The notes: generated by a model not told the origin, from the sequence alone. A DNA stretch of 64,000 nt from Micromonospora_I sp040659735 (GCF_040659735.1 NZ_JBFANZ010000001.1:186001-250000), one strand, 5' to 3'. Counted from the first letter of the stretch, positions 51,054 through 60,975 are shown. Program-made: numbers and translations.

Positions 51054-51082
51054 ACGTAGGCACGCCGTCCGGCGCGCGGCGC

Positions 51083-52156
51083 TCAGACGGAGGTGAGCCA
51101 CCGGCGCAGCATCGCGGCGCCGTCCCGGATCTTCGGGATCTCCACGTGCTCGTCGGCCGCGTGGGCGAGCATCGGATCGCCCGGCCCGAAATTCAGCGCC
51201 GGAATGCCGAGCGCCGCGAAGCGGGCCACGTCGGTCCAGCCCAGCTTCGCCACCGGCGCCGCGTCCACCGCCGCCAGGAACTCCTGCGCGAGCGGCGCGG
51301 CGAGCCCCGGCAACGCCCCGGCGGCGGAGTCGGTCACCTCGACCTCGAAACCGTCCAAGACCTCGCGTACGTGGGCCTGCGCCTGCTCCTCCGTACGATC
51401 CGGCGCGAACCGGTAGTTGACCTCGACCTCGCAACTGTCCGGGATCACGTTGCCGGCGATGCCACCGGTGATGCGGACGGCGTTCATCCCCTCCCGGTAG
51501 GTGCAGCCGTCGATGGTGACCGTGCGCGCCTCGTACGCCTCGAGACGACGCAGCAGGTCGCCGGCCGCGTGGATCGCGTTCACCCCACGCCACGAGCGCG
51601 CCGCGTGCGCCCGGCGGCCGCTGGTGCGCACCCGCGCCCGCATCGTCCCCTGGCAGCCCGCCTCGACCACCCCGTACGTCGGTTCGAGCAGCATCGCGAA
51701 GTCGGCCGTCAGCCACTCCGGATGCGCCTGCGCGACCAGATTGAGTCCGTTGTACGCCGAGTCGATCTCCTCGGCCTCGTAGAAGAAATAGGTCACGTCG
51801 TAGCGCGGCTCGGGCGCGGCGACCGCGAGGTGCAGGGCGAGCGCGACGCCCGACTTCATGTCCGACGTGCCGCATCCGTACATCAGGTCGCCGTCGACCG
51901 TCGCCGGGAAGTTGCCCGCCAGCGGCACCGTGTCCAGGTGTCCGGCGAGCACCACCCGTTGGGCCCGGCCCAGGTCGGTGCGGGCCATCACGGTGTTGCC
52001 GAAGCGCTCCACCGACAGGTGCGCCACCCCGCGCAGCACCTCCTCGACGCAGTCCGCGATCTCCTTCTCGTTTCGCGAGACGGACTCGATGTCGACCAGC
52101 GCACGGGTCAACGCGACGGGATCGGCCAACACCTCGGGGGTCAGCGGGTTCAGCAT
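51083..52156 (-). CDS. dapE: succinyl-diaminopimelate desuccinylase
   Basis: A 357-residue M20 metallopeptidase-fold enzyme that removes succinate from N-succinyl-L,L-DAP. The metal ligands are in LAGHLDTVPL, GTSDMKSG and FYEAEEIDS, and the lid domain holds the AHAARSWRGVNAIH segment. ATG 52156 is taken; a TACCGT a few bases upstream suggests a leaderless or nearly leaderless message. It is divergent from dapD, which performs an earlier step of the same pathway. Confidence 0.93.
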   Translation of the reverse strand: MLNPLTPEVLADPVALTRALVDIESVSRNEKEIADCVEEVLRGVAHLSVERFGNTVMARTDLGRAQRVVLAGHLDTVPLAGNFPATVDGDLMYGCGTSDMKSGVALALHLAVAAPEPRYDVTYFFYEAEEIDSAYNGLNLVAQAHPEWLTADFAMLLEPTYGVVEAGCQGTMRARVRTSGRRAHAARSWRGVNAIHAAGDLLRRLEAYEARTVTIDGCTYREGMNAVRITGGIAGNVIPDSCEVEVNYRFAPDRTEEQAQAHVREVLDGFEVEVTDSAAGALPGLAAPLAQEFLAAVDAAPVAKLGWTDVARFAALGIPALNFGPGDPMLAHAADEHVEIPKIRDGAAMLRRWLTSV

Positions 52157-52274
52157 GGTTCGCACGGTACCTTTTCCGGGAATCGGTGCGGCCGGGTGGC
52201 CGCACTCGGCGGGCGGAGCGGGGCAACCGCTCCCGGCCGCCCGGCGCACGCCAACGTGAACGGAAGGCAGCTCT

Positions 52275-53237
52275 GTGACGGTTTCGGCGCAGCCCGCCTG
52301 GGGCATCGGCCTGGCCACGACGACCGCTGAGGGGCAGGTGCTCGACACCTGGTATCCGACCGGCAAGCTGGGGCTGGGCACGGCGCCGCGGCTGTCGGAG
52401 ACAAGCAGCGCCGACCCGCTGGAGCTGCCGGCGGGCGCACTGGACGACCGCGTGCTGCCCGGTCTGAGCACCGTCGTGGTGGTCACCGAGATCGGCTCCC
52501 TCGCCGATCCGATCAAGGACACCTCCGACGCGTACCTGCGGTTGCACCTGCTCTCCCACCGCCTGGTCCGCCCCAACGAACTCAACCTCGACGGCATCTT
52601 CGGCCTGCTGCCCAACGTGGCCTGGACCTCTGCCGGCCCCTGCCCGCCGGAGCGGGTCGACGAGCTGCGGATCATCGAACGGTCCGCCGGCCGGCACCTC
52701 GCCGTCTACGGCGTGGACAAGTTCCCGCGGATGACCGACTACGTGGTGCCGTCCGGGGTGCGCATCGCCGACGCCGACCGGGTGCGGCTCGGCGCCCACC
52801 TCGCGTCCGGCACCACCGTGATGCACGAGGGCTTCTGCAATTTCAACGCCGGCACCCTCGGCGCCTCGATGGTCGAGGGGCGCATCGTGGCCGGCGTGGT
52901 GGTCGGCGACGGCTCCGACATCGGTGGCGGCGCGTCCATCATGGGCACGCTCTCCGGCGGCGGTAAGGAAAAGGTCCGCATCGGTGAGCGCAGCCTGCTC
53001 GGCGCAAACTCCGGGGTCGGTATCTCGATCGGTGACGACTGCGTGGTCGAAGCGGGCTGCTACATCACGGCCGCGTCGAAGATCGCCCTCCCGGACGGGC
53101 GCGTGGTGAAGGCCCGCGAGCTGTCGGGGGTCAACGGGCTGCTCTTCTGGCGCAACTCGGTCACCGGCGCCCTGGAGGCCCGCCCGCGCACGGGCACCGG
53201 CATCGAACTCAACGCCGCGCTGCACGCCAACGACTGA
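52275..53237 (+). CDS. dapD: tetrahydrodipicolinate N-succinyltransferase
   Basis: A 320-residue actinobacterial-type DapD, which transfers succinyl from succinyl-CoA to tetrahydrodipicolinate. The C-terminal left-handed beta-helix of hexapeptide repeats is visible (RLGAHLASGTTVMHEGFCNFNAGTLG, VVVGDGSDIGGGASIMG). GTG 52275 follows GGAAGG. It is divergent from dapE and followed by a strong terminator. Together with dapC at the window end it gives the succinylase branch of lysine and DAP synthesis. Confidence 0.95.
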   Translation: MTVSAQPAWGIGLATTTAEGQVLDTWYPTGKLGLGTAPRLSETSSADPLELPAGALDDRVLPGLSTVVVVTEIGSLADPIKDTSDAYLRLHLLSHRLVRPNELNLDGIFGLLPNVAWTSAGPCPPERVDELRIIERSAGRHLAVYGVDKFPRMTDYVVPSGVRIADADRVRLGAHLASGTTVMHEGFCNFNAGTLGASMVEGRIVAGVVVGDGSDIGGGASIMGTLSGGGKEKVRIGERSLLGANSGVGISIGDDCVVEAGCYITAASKIALPDGRVVKARELSGVNGLLFWRNSVTGALEARPRTGTGIELNAALHAND

Positions 53238-53245
53238 CGCGCGAC

Positions 53246-53278
53246 GGTCGCCCGGACCTGTGCCGGGTCCGGGCGACC
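53246..53278. terminator. bidirectional terminator after dapD
   Basis: Perfect 13-base stem GGTCGCCCGGACC with its complement around a seven-base loop, between dapD and the convergent protease gene. Confidence 0.85.
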
Positions 53279-53285
53279 GCGACGC

Positions 53286-56200
53286 TCACTTCAGCCGGTA
53301 CGCCCGGATGACGCGCTGGGTGACCGTGTTGCCGGCCCGGTCCACGGCGCTCGCGCGCAGCGACGCGTATCCGCCGCCGCCCGGATGCTGCACAGTGGCC
53401 ACCCAGCCGTGCCGGACCGCGCGCACCTTCGCAACCTGCCAGGTCTTCCCATCGTCGTACGACACCTCGACGGTCAGCTTCCGCACGCCCGCCGGCGGTG
53501 CGCCGGGCTGCCGCTGGACCGTGACCGGGATGTCGAAGGCCCGCCCCGCCGGGGCGGCGTTCCGCACATCGAGCCCGGGGGCGAACCGGACCGCCATCAC
53601 CGGCAGCTTCGCCGGCGCCTCGCCGTCGACGTGGGCGGACGGGAACATCCACGCCCCGCTGACCTCGGTCGCCAGATCGCTGACGCTGCGGGTCACCCTC
53701 GTCTCCAGCCGGTAACTCGCCCGCTGCGGCGGCACCGTGAACCGCCCCCAGCCGGCCTCATCGTTCTCCTCGACGAGTCTCCCGTTGCGGTAGAGGGCGG
53801 TGCGGGCGGTGTCGGTGAGCGAGGCCCCGATGTGCCCGAAACTGTCACCGAAGAGCGGCACGAGCGCCTGCAGCGTGTCGCCCTGCCGGCTCACCCAGTC
53901 CTCCGGCCACCGCGAGGTCGGGAAGACCGGGCCGAACGGCGCCCCGTTCCACTGCTCCCGATGGTCGCGCCCCGCCCGATACTCGGTCGGCACCGATTGC
54001 AGCATGGCCGTCAGGTCCAGCCACGGCTGCTCGGTCGGGGTGCCGAAGTCCAGCTCGGACGTCCAGCGCACACCCTTGGTGTAGTAGTGCTCGACCCGAT
54101 GGCCGGGCACGGCGGTCCGCAGGACGACCGCGCCGGCCCCGACGTCCGGCGAGTGCACCGGGAAGACCAGCCGTTCCGCCGCCCCGCCCGGCGGGCTGCC
54201 CCGGAATTCGTGGTGCACGGTGGCGAGCTCGCTCCGCCGGTAATCCCGGAGGAACCCGGTCGGCATCCGCCCCGGCACCAGCTCGCTGACGGCGTACAGG
54301 GAAGGGGTGTTGTCGAAGCCGTCGTCCGGTGTCGGCTCCGCCCACTGGGCCGCCAAGGACGCGACGAACCGCTCGGCCGGCACCGCGGCGCCGAGCTGCG
54401 CGGCGGTCAGCCCTTCGAAGTCGGCGGCGAACAGCCCGATGTTGTAGGCGCCGTCCTTCGTGAAGTACGTGACGGCGACGTCGACCAGAACGGGTGCGAC
54501 CCGCCGATCGGGCACGGTCATCCGGACCGGCTTCCCGCGGCGGGCGTCCAGGCTCACCGCGGTGTCCCGGGTCAGCGTCAGCTCCGGCTGCACGAGCGCC
54601 GTGGTGTCGAACTCGTCGTCGCCACGAGGGGTGCCGATGTAGCTGGAGACGCCGTAGCGACCCTTCGGCAGGCGCAGGGTCGTCGTGCCGTCCTCCTCGT
54701 ACGGCCGGTTGGCGGCGTACTCGTCGAGCCCCACGACCAGGGAGAAGTAGTCCGAGGTGAGCGCGCCGGAGCGGTCGAGGTGGGTGAGGGTGAGGTTGTA
54801 GCTCTCCACCTCCTGGTTGACCGCGAGCGGGGTGAGCACCACGGCCGGCCCGGCGGTGGCGACCAGATGTCCGGAGTAGATCCCGTCGGGGCCACCGAGG
54901 CTGGTGTCGGCGGTGACCGTCACCTGCGCCTGCCCACCGGCGGGCACGGTGACCCGCTCCGCGCCGGCCCGGAACATGCCCGGCGGCGGGGTGACGCCCT
55001 GCGGCCCGCTGACCTGAACCGCGAGGGCGAGCGTGAGGTCGGCGGAGCCCCCGTTGCGGTAGGTCACCGTACGGGTGATCGCCGGGTCGTCCGCGTGCGG
55101 CCAGATCGCCCGGCCGTACGAGACGCTCACGGGTTCGCTGGTGACGGTCTGGGTGATCGCGCGGGCCACGTCGACCCGCCCCGCCCCCTGCTCGTACGCC
55201 GTGAGCTCCGGGCGCGGCTTCGCGGACGCCGTCAACGTGGCCTTCAGCTGGCCGGCCTGCCACTGCGGGTGCTGCTGGGCGAGGAGCGCCGCCGCGCCGA
55301 CGACGTGCGGGGTCGCCATGGATGTTCCGGAAGCGGCGACGTAACCGTCACCGGCCGGCTCGCCCATCTGCGTCCCGCTCGCTCTCGCGGCGACGATGTC
55401 GACGCCCGGCGCGGTGATGTCCGGCTTGACCGCCTCGTCGCCCACCCGTGGTCCCCGGCTGGAAAAGGAAGCGAGTTCGTCGGACTTGTCGACGGCGCCG
55501 ACGGTCAGCGCCGCGTCGGCACTCCCCGGCGAGCTGACCGAGGCGGGCGCGCCGTCGTTGCCGGCGGCGATCACGAAGAGCGTGCCGGTCTGCTGGGTGA
55601 GCGTGTTGACCGCCTGCTCCATCGGGTCGATCTCCGGCCCGTCCGGGCCACCGAGACTGAGGTTGACCACGTCGGCGTGCTTCTCCGTCGCGGCCCACTG
55701 CATCCCGGCGAGGATCGCCGAGTCGGAGCAGAAGTTGGATTCGCAGACCTTGCCCGAGATGACGGTGGCGTCGGGGGCGACACCCTTGTACTTCCCACCC
55801 GAGGCGGCTCCGCTGCCGGCTATCGTCGAGGCGACGTGGGTGCCGTGCCCGACGGTGTCGCCCGGCTCGGGCGCTTCGCTGAAGTTTCTCGACTCGGCGA
55901 TCTTGCCGGCCAGGTCCGGGTGAGCGCCGTCGACGCCGGTGTCCAGCACCGCCACCGTGACGCCGCGTCCCGTGTAGCCGGCCTGGTAGGCGGCGGGGGC
56001 GCCGATCTGCGGCACGCTCTGGTCCAGGCTGACCTGCCGCTTGCCGTCGAGCCAGATCCGGTCGATCCCGCCGGCCGTGTCGGCCCGGGCGGTGTCCCGG
56101 TCGGCGGTGACCCGAGACCACAGGGCCGCCGCGCCGTCCTTCGCCGCGGCGACCGCGGCACCGCCGATCACCGGTAGCTCGCGGGTGACCCGGGCGTCGG

Positions 56201-56639
56201 AGGCGCCGAGGGCGGCCCGGGCGCGGGCGGCGGCCGCGGCGCGGTAGGTGACGATCAGCGGCAGGGTGTCGCGGGCGGCATCGTGGTAACCGAGTCGCGC
56301 CAGCGCGGTGACGTTGAACAGCCGGCGGTCGAGCTTGCCGCTCTGCACCAGACGCTGCGCGTCCTGCGGGACCACGTACAGCTCGCCGCGTTCGCGGCTG
56401 ACGGAGAAGCGCAGCCGCTCGCGGCCGTTGGCCGGACGTACGGCGGTCTTGGCGGCGTCGGCGCCGGCCAGCGTGACCCGGTCGCCGGTGAGCAGCGTGA
56501 CGGTGACCGACTGCCGGGTGGCCTTTTCGGCCGATGTCGGCGACCCGGTGTCGGACGGGCTCGCCCAGGCCGTCTGCCCGGCGCCGAGCACCAGTCCGAC
56601 GGTGAGCGCGATGGCGGTAAATGTTCGCGGTACCTGCAA
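53286..56639 (-). CDS. secreted subtilisin-like (S8) serine protease
   Basis: A 1117-residue secreted protease. It starts at TTG 56639, six bases after GGGGAGG. Signal peptide about 1-27, prodomain about 35-180. Catalytic residues are D233 (VAVLDTG), H265 (GHGTHVA), oxyanion N361 (AAGNDG) and S440 (SGTSMATPHV). After the protease domain come about 600 residues of beta-rich, Fn3-like extension without recognisable motifs. It is likely a broad extracellular protease. A 17-base palindrome lies just upstream. Confidence 0.93.
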   Translation of the reverse strand: MQVPRTFTAIALTVGLVLGAGQTAWASPSDTGSPTSAEKATRQSVTVTLLTGDRVTLAGADAAKTAVRPANGRERLRFSVSRERGELYVVPQDAQRLVQSGKLDRRLFNVTALARLGYHDAARDTLPLIVTYRAAAAARARAALGASDARVTRELPVIGGAAVAAAKDGAAALWSRVTADRDTARADTAGGIDRIWLDGKRQVSLDQSVPQIGAPAAYQAGYTGRGVTVAVLDTGVDGAHPDLAGKIAESRNFSEAPEPGDTVGHGTHVASTIAGSGAASGGKYKGVAPDATVISGKVCESNFCSDSAILAGMQWAATEKHADVVNLSLGGPDGPEIDPMEQAVNTLTQQTGTLFVIAAGNDGAPASVSSPGSADAALTVGAVDKSDELASFSSRGPRVGDEAVKPDITAPGVDIVAARASGTQMGEPAGDGYVAASGTSMATPHVVGAAALLAQQHPQWQAGQLKATLTASAKPRPELTAYEQGAGRVDVARAITQTVTSEPVSVSYGRAIWPHADDPAITRTVTYRNGGSADLTLALAVQVSGPQGVTPPPGMFRAGAERVTVPAGGQAQVTVTADTSLGGPDGIYSGHLVATAGPAVVLTPLAVNQEVESYNLTLTHLDRSGALTSDYFSLVVGLDEYAANRPYEEDGTTTLRLPKGRYGVSSYIGTPRGDDEFDTTALVQPELTLTRDTAVSLDARRGKPVRMTVPDRRVAPVLVDVAVTYFTKDGAYNIGLFAADFEGLTAAQLGAAVPAERFVASLAAQWAEPTPDDGFDNTPSLYAVSELVPGRMPTGFLRDYRRSELATVHHEFRGSPPGGAAERLVFPVHSPDVGAGAVVLRTAVPGHRVEHYYTKGVRWTSELDFGTPTEQPWLDLTAMLQSVPTEYRAGRDHREQWNGAPFGPVFPTSRWPEDWVSRQGDTLQALVPLFGDSFGHIGASLTDTARTALYRNGRLVEENDEAGWGRFTVPPQRASYRLETRVTRSVSDLATEVSGAWMFPSAHVDGEAPAKLPVMAVRFAPGLDVRNAAPAGRAFDIPVTVQRQPGAPPAGVRKLTVEVSYDDGKTWQVAKVRAVRHGWVATVQHPGGGGYASLRASAVDRAGNTVTQRVIRAYRLK

Positions 56640-56656
56640 CGCAAACCTCCCCGATC

Positions 56657-56673
56657 GACGTTCTTAGAACGTC
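56657..56673. promoter_or_regulatory. 17-base palindrome upstream of S8 protease gene
   Basis: GACGTTCT-T-AGAACGTC, a perfect inverted repeat with one central base, 18 bases before the protease start and around its ribosome binding site region. Probable operator. Confidence 0.6.
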
Positions 56674-56701
56674 AGGCTTCGATGGATGAGGTTGAGCATT
56701 G

Positions 56702-56714
56702 CATACCCGGTATG
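56702..56714. promoter_or_regulatory. CATAC-N3-GTATG palindrome, site 2
   Basis: CATACCCGGTATG, 63 bases before the protease start and 40 bases after the stop of the GGDEF-EAL gene on the same strand. Same spacing as the site at 50808. Confidence 0.45.
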
Positions 56715-56753
56715 TAGTGCGCTGCCCCGAACATGCCATTCAAGAGAAGTTCA

Positions 56754-59700
56754 TCACTGGATTACCGCGCGGGCGGTGTTGCGCTGCACCGGCACGACGA
56801 CGGGGGCGCGGCGCAGCCAGGTGGTCGTCTCCTCGACCGCCATCGGGCGGGAGAACAGAAACCCCTGCCCGTACCCGCAGCCGAGCTCACCGAGGAGGTC
56901 GCGGTCGGCCGGTGTCTCGATCCCCTCCGCCACCACGTCCAGGCCGAGCGTCTGCGCGAGCCGGATGATGCCGAAGACCAACGCCCGCTGCCGCGACGAC
57001 GAGGAAATGTCCGCGGTGAACGAGCGGTCGATCTTGAGTATGTCGATGGGGAGCTGCCGCAGATAGCTCAGGGACGAGAAGCCGGTGCCGAAATCGTCGA
57101 TCGCCATCCGGACGCCCAGTTCGCGCAGCGTCATGAGATCGGCGCAGACCTGTTCGTGATCGCGCAGCAGCAGGCTCTCCGTCAGCTCCAGGACGACACG
57201 GTCCGGCGGCAGATCCGAGGCCGCGAGCGCGCCGCGCACCTTCTCCACGAAGCCCGCCGCCCGGAACTGCCGTGCCGAGACGTTGACGCTGACGTACGGC
57301 GCGCCCCCGGCCGGCGCGGTGGCGGCCCACTGCACGGCTGCGGCCAGGGCCTGCCGCAGGACCCAGTCCCCGATCGGCTCGATCAACCCGGTCTCCTCCG
57401 CCACCTCGATGAACCGGTCGGGGCCGAGCAACCCGAGCGTCGGATGGCGCCATCGCAGCAGCGCCTCCAACCCGGTCGTCCGCCCCGTGGCCAGCGCGAC
57501 GATCGGCTGGTATTCGAGCGAGAAGTCGAGGTCGGCGTCCGCCTGGTCGAGCGCGGCGCGCAACTCCAGGCGCCGCATGACGGCGGTGTGCAGCGCCGCC
57601 TGATAACGCCGCCACCGACCCTTGCCGGCCCCCTTCGCCACGTACAGCGCCAGATCCGCATGGCGCAGCAGGTCGTCGCCGTCGCTCGCCTCCGCCGTGG
57701 TCGCCACACCGATGCTCACCGCCCCGTTGACGATGCTCTCGCCGACCCGGAAGGGCTCCGCGAACACCGCCACCAACCGCTCCGCGACCTGCTCCACGTC
57801 GGCCGGCCCCGGCACGTCCTCGACGAGGGCCGCGAACTCGTCGCCGCCGAGCCGCGCCGCGGTCGCCGCCGAGCCGAGCGTGGCGGCGAGGCGCTCGCCG
57901 ACCGCGACCAGCAGGGCATCCCCAGCGGTGTGCCCCATCGTGTCGTTGACCACCTTGAAGTCGTCGAGGTCGATGAAGAGCACGCCGGCGGTGCGTCCGG
58001 TGCGGCGGGAACCGGCGACCGCGTGATGCACGCGTTCATGGAAGAGCACCCGGTTGGCCAGCCCGGTGAGCGCGTCATGAAACGCCCGGTGGGTCAGCTC
58101 CCGCTCCAGCCGGCGACGCTCGGTCACGTCGCGCAGGGTGATGACCAGCCCGCGCACCGTCCGGTCCCGCCGCAGGTCCCGACAGCTCACCTCGACCTGG
58201 ATGGAGCTGCCGTCCGCGTGCCGCGCCGTCCAGTCCTCCCAGCGATGCGGCTCCGCCGCGGCGCGCACCCGCTTCAACGCCCCCGACATCCGCGGCCGGT
58301 CGTCCGGATGCACGATGGCGGCCAGCGTCGTGCAGGCCGCCGGCTCGAGGCCGAGCACGTCGGAGACCGACGGGCTGGCGTACCGGATCCGGTCGTCGTC
58401 GTCGTCGACGATGAGGATGACGTCAGCGGTGTTCTGCACCAGCGTGCGGAAGTACTCCTCACTGTGCCGCCGGTTGATCTCCTCGCTGAGGCTGATCCGC
58501 TCCAGCGCCAGCGCCGCCTGCCCCGCCAGCACCTCCAACGCGTCCCGCAGCGCGGTGAGCGCGACCACGTCGCCCGAGACGAGCAGGGCGCCGACCCGCG
58601 GCCCGCTGCCCGGCCCCTCGTCGCGCGGCTGGCCCGCGGACCGCTCGACGTCCGGACGCGGACGGCGCCGCGCCGGCTCGTCCGCGAGCACCAGCGGGCA
58701 GAGCACCGCGAACTCGAAATCCCCGAGCTGATCGGCGAGCACCGGCTGAAGGGTGCGCATCCGCAACAACCGGGTACGGCGCGCGGCGGCCGTCGCCCGG
58801 AACAGTCCCGGCCCGGCGGGGAGCGGGACGGATGCCCCCCAGATGCTCGCCGCCGCCGACGGCACGCCGCCGGACTGGTTGACCACGAAGACGACCCGGT
58901 GCGCGGAGCCGGGCGGCATCAGCCGGGCGACGCCTGTCCGCACCGCGCGGTTCACCGCGTGCGCGTCGGACGCGGAAACCAGAGCGGCGCACGCCTCACG
59001 TAAACCGTGCTCGCGCGCGACCGCCTGACGGTGCGTCTCCAGGGCGTCGGCGAGCCGGCTCAGCACCAGCGCGAACACGACCGCCGACGACAGCGCGATC
59101 ACGGCTCCGTCGTGAACCTGCCCGGTCATCGACTGGAAGAGCAGCAGCGCGGGAGCGATCAACGACGAGAGTCCCAGGAGCAGCAGCCACGGCGTGCTCA
59201 CCTGACCGCGTGACCGGGCCGCCGGTTCGACCAGCTTCGCCATGGAGGGATGCAACCCCGCCGCGCCCCACGCCGCGTAGAAGACGAGCCAACCCGATTC
59301 GACCGGACCGCCGTCCTGCCAGCTCCCGTCGATCACGGCCAGCCCGTAGAGGACGTCGGCACCGAGCATGCCTGCCGCGCCGACCGCCAGCAGGATCAGT
59401 GCCGGCGTGGGACGAGCCGCGGAGAGCAGTCGGACCATCGTGGCCGACACCAGCAGATCCCCGAGTGCGTAGCCGGCGAGCACCGACCGTTCGAAGGAAC
59501 TGAAACCGGGCGCCGCGATAGACGGTGCGATGAGAAATATCCACGAAAGAAGAGCGACCGCGCAGACGAAGGTGAGGACGTCGAGCAGATTCGATCTATC
59601 CCGGATTAGCGCGCTGGCGCGGGTGAGTCCGAGCAGCCCGACCGCCAACAGTGGGAACATCGACAGGTAGAACACGTCGGGGAGAAAAGAATCGGCGCTG

Positions 59701-59930
59701 AGCGCGTAGACGGTGTCACCCGCGGCGAAAGCGAGAATCGCGACAGCGATGAGCCACCACGGGGACCGACGCGCCGGCCCGTGTCGACGAACACCGAGCG
59801 CTATGCCGCCGGCGCTGGTCAGGCCGATGGCGGCCCAGGTCGCCGCCGCCCAGTGCGGCGCGACGAAGACGCCGGCCGCGAGCACCCCGATGAGTACGGC
59901 GTAGCCGACAAGGATCTTCCGAGTCGACAC
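56754..59930 (-). CDS. membrane GGDEF-EAL protein (cyclic di-GMP turnover)
   Basis: A 1058-residue protein starting at GTG 59930 after GGGGAGGGGGG. About nine hydrophobic segments lie in residues 1-310; a GAF-like region and a PAS domain follow (FRTLVQNTADVILIVDDDDD). The GGDEF domain (about 620-795) has intact LGGDEF; the RxxD inhibitory site is absent. The EAL domain (about 806-1040) has EALLRWRHP, ELTES, DDFGTGFSS and KIDRSF, and QGFLFSRP, so phosphodiesterase residues are intact. It may both make and degrade cyclic di-GMP under membrane or PAS input. Confidence 0.93.
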   Translation of the reverse strand: MSTRKILVGYAVLIGVLAAGVFVAPHWAAATWAAIGLTSAGGIALGVRRHGPARRSPWWLIAVAILAFAAGDTVYALSADSFLPDVFYLSMFPLLAVGLLGLTRASALIRDRSNLLDVLTFVCAVALLSWIFLIAPSIAAPGFSSFERSVLAGYALGDLLVSATMVRLLSAARPTPALILLAVGAAGMLGADVLYGLAVIDGSWQDGGPVESGWLVFYAAWGAAGLHPSMAKLVEPAARSRGQVSTPWLLLLGLSSLIAPALLLFQSMTGQVHDGAVIALSSAVVFALVLSRLADALETHRQAVAREHGLREACAALVSASDAHAVNRAVRTGVARLMPPGSAHRVVFVVNQSGGVPSAAASIWGASVPLPAGPGLFRATAAARRTRLLRMRTLQPVLADQLGDFEFAVLCPLVLADEPARRRPRPDVERSAGQPRDEGPGSGPRVGALLVSGDVVALTALRDALEVLAGQAALALERISLSEEINRRHSEEYFRTLVQNTADVILIVDDDDDRIRYASPSVSDVLGLEPAACTTLAAIVHPDDRPRMSGALKRVRAAAEPHRWEDWTARHADGSSIQVEVSCRDLRRDRTVRGLVITLRDVTERRRLERELTHRAFHDALTGLANRVLFHERVHHAVAGSRRTGRTAGVLFIDLDDFKVVNDTMGHTAGDALLVAVGERLAATLGSAATAARLGGDEFAALVEDVPGPADVEQVAERLVAVFAEPFRVGESIVNGAVSIGVATTAEASDGDDLLRHADLALYVAKGAGKGRWRRYQAALHTAVMRRLELRAALDQADADLDFSLEYQPIVALATGRTTGLEALLRWRHPTLGLLGPDRFIEVAEETGLIEPIGDWVLRQALAAAVQWAATAPAGGAPYVSVNVSARQFRAAGFVEKVRGALAASDLPPDRVVLELTESLLLRDHEQVCADLMTLRELGVRMAIDDFGTGFSSLSYLRQLPIDILKIDRSFTADISSSSRQRALVFGIIRLAQTLGLDVVAEGIETPADRDLLGELGCGYGQGFLFSRPMAVEETTTWLRRAPVVVPVQRNTARAVIQ

Positions 59931-60165
59931 CGACCCCCCTCCCCGTGGACGTGCGGAACCGCGCCAATTAATGGAACCCACCGGTGGCACCGGTTCACCG
60001 CTGCACGTCCAATGATCGGTCTACCAGTCCGCGCAACTCTCCGCCATACCCGGTTGTGAAATGCTGGCGCGGGCACCGTTTTGCACGTGATGTGGGCAGG
60101 AAAAACGGTCGCGCTCCCTGTCTGCAATTGAGCCCCGAGCCAGCGGACGGCGACGTTGACACGCA

Positions 60166-60825
60166 CTACGGGCCTTCCGCGCCGGCCGCCCGGACGATCG
60201 CCGCCACTTCGGCGGGGCTCAGTCCGTGCCGCCGCGCCACCGCCTCGTACGACTCGCCCGCCCGCCACCGCTCCACCACGTCCTGGACGGGCAGCCCGGT
60301 CCGCTCCACGACGGGCACGCCGGAGCGCACCTCGGGATCGATGACGACGCTCGCCGGCTCGGCGTACCAACGGAGACGCAGCCGCGCCGGATACACCTCG
60401 GCGGGAGCCCAGACGATGCAGCCGAGGTAGTCCACGACCGCCTCGCGCAGCGGCAACCGCCGATCGCCGACCCGCGCCAGCTCGTCGCAGTCCGCGTAGT
60501 TGATGAAGAACTCCACCCCGTCATCCGCGATGCGGCGGTTGGCGAGCGCGTACGGGTCGGTGAAGCCGCTGCGGAGCGCGCCGACGGCGTCACGCAGTTG
60601 CTCCGGGGTGAGGCTCAGTTCGCTGAGGCAACGCAGGACGTACGCCTCGACGACGGCGACGAACGGCAGCGCCGGCGCGTCGGGCGTGACCGGCTCGACG
60701 CAGTGCACCAGGGGCGTCCCGGCGGCCTTGTCGCGGAGCCAGTGCCGCAGCGTGGCGAGCGGCATCTGCAGGTGGCGGGCGGTGTCCTCGGGCGTCAGGA
60801 GCGGATCCCGGAGCATGTGGATCAT
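60166..60825 (-). CDS. DUF433 domain protein with MerR-like N-terminus
   Basis: A 219-residue protein starting at ATG 60825 four bases after GGGGAGG. The N-terminus looks like a winged helix (LLTPEDTARHLQMPLATLRHWLRDKAAGTPLVH). The C-terminal 55 residues (VVIDPEVRSGVPVVERTGLPVQDVVERWRAGESYEAVARRHGLSPAEVAAIVR) are DUF433, the domain of VapB45-type antitoxins. No toxin gene is next to it, so it is an orphan or has another role. It is divergent from the gene at 60976. Confidence 0.85.
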   Translation of the reverse strand: MIHMLRDPLLTPEDTARHLQMPLATLRHWLRDKAAGTPLVHCVEPVTPDAPALPFVAVVEAYVLRCLSELSLTPEQLRDAVGALRSGFTDPYALANRRIADDGVEFFINYADCDELARVGDRRLPLREAVVDYLGCIVWAPAEVYPARLRLRWYAEPASVVIDPEVRSGVPVVERTGLPVQDVVERWRAGESYEAVARRHGLSPAEVAAIVRAAGAEGP

Positions 60826-60975
60826 CGTTCCTCCCCACCACCCTGTCGCCCACGACCTCGTCCTCGCGATTCTGGAGCGCGGGGCATGACCGGCGCAGCG
60901 GAACGCGGCCTGCTGCGGAGGATCGGTTCGTCAATGCTGGCGCACGCCCGAGATGCCAGCAATACCCTGATTCAT

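Noticed and set aside
53385..56177. Long plus-strand open frame opposite the S8 protease
   Set aside because: Product of GC-rich codon use on the other strand; no domain features, whereas the minus-strand protein has a full catalytic triad.
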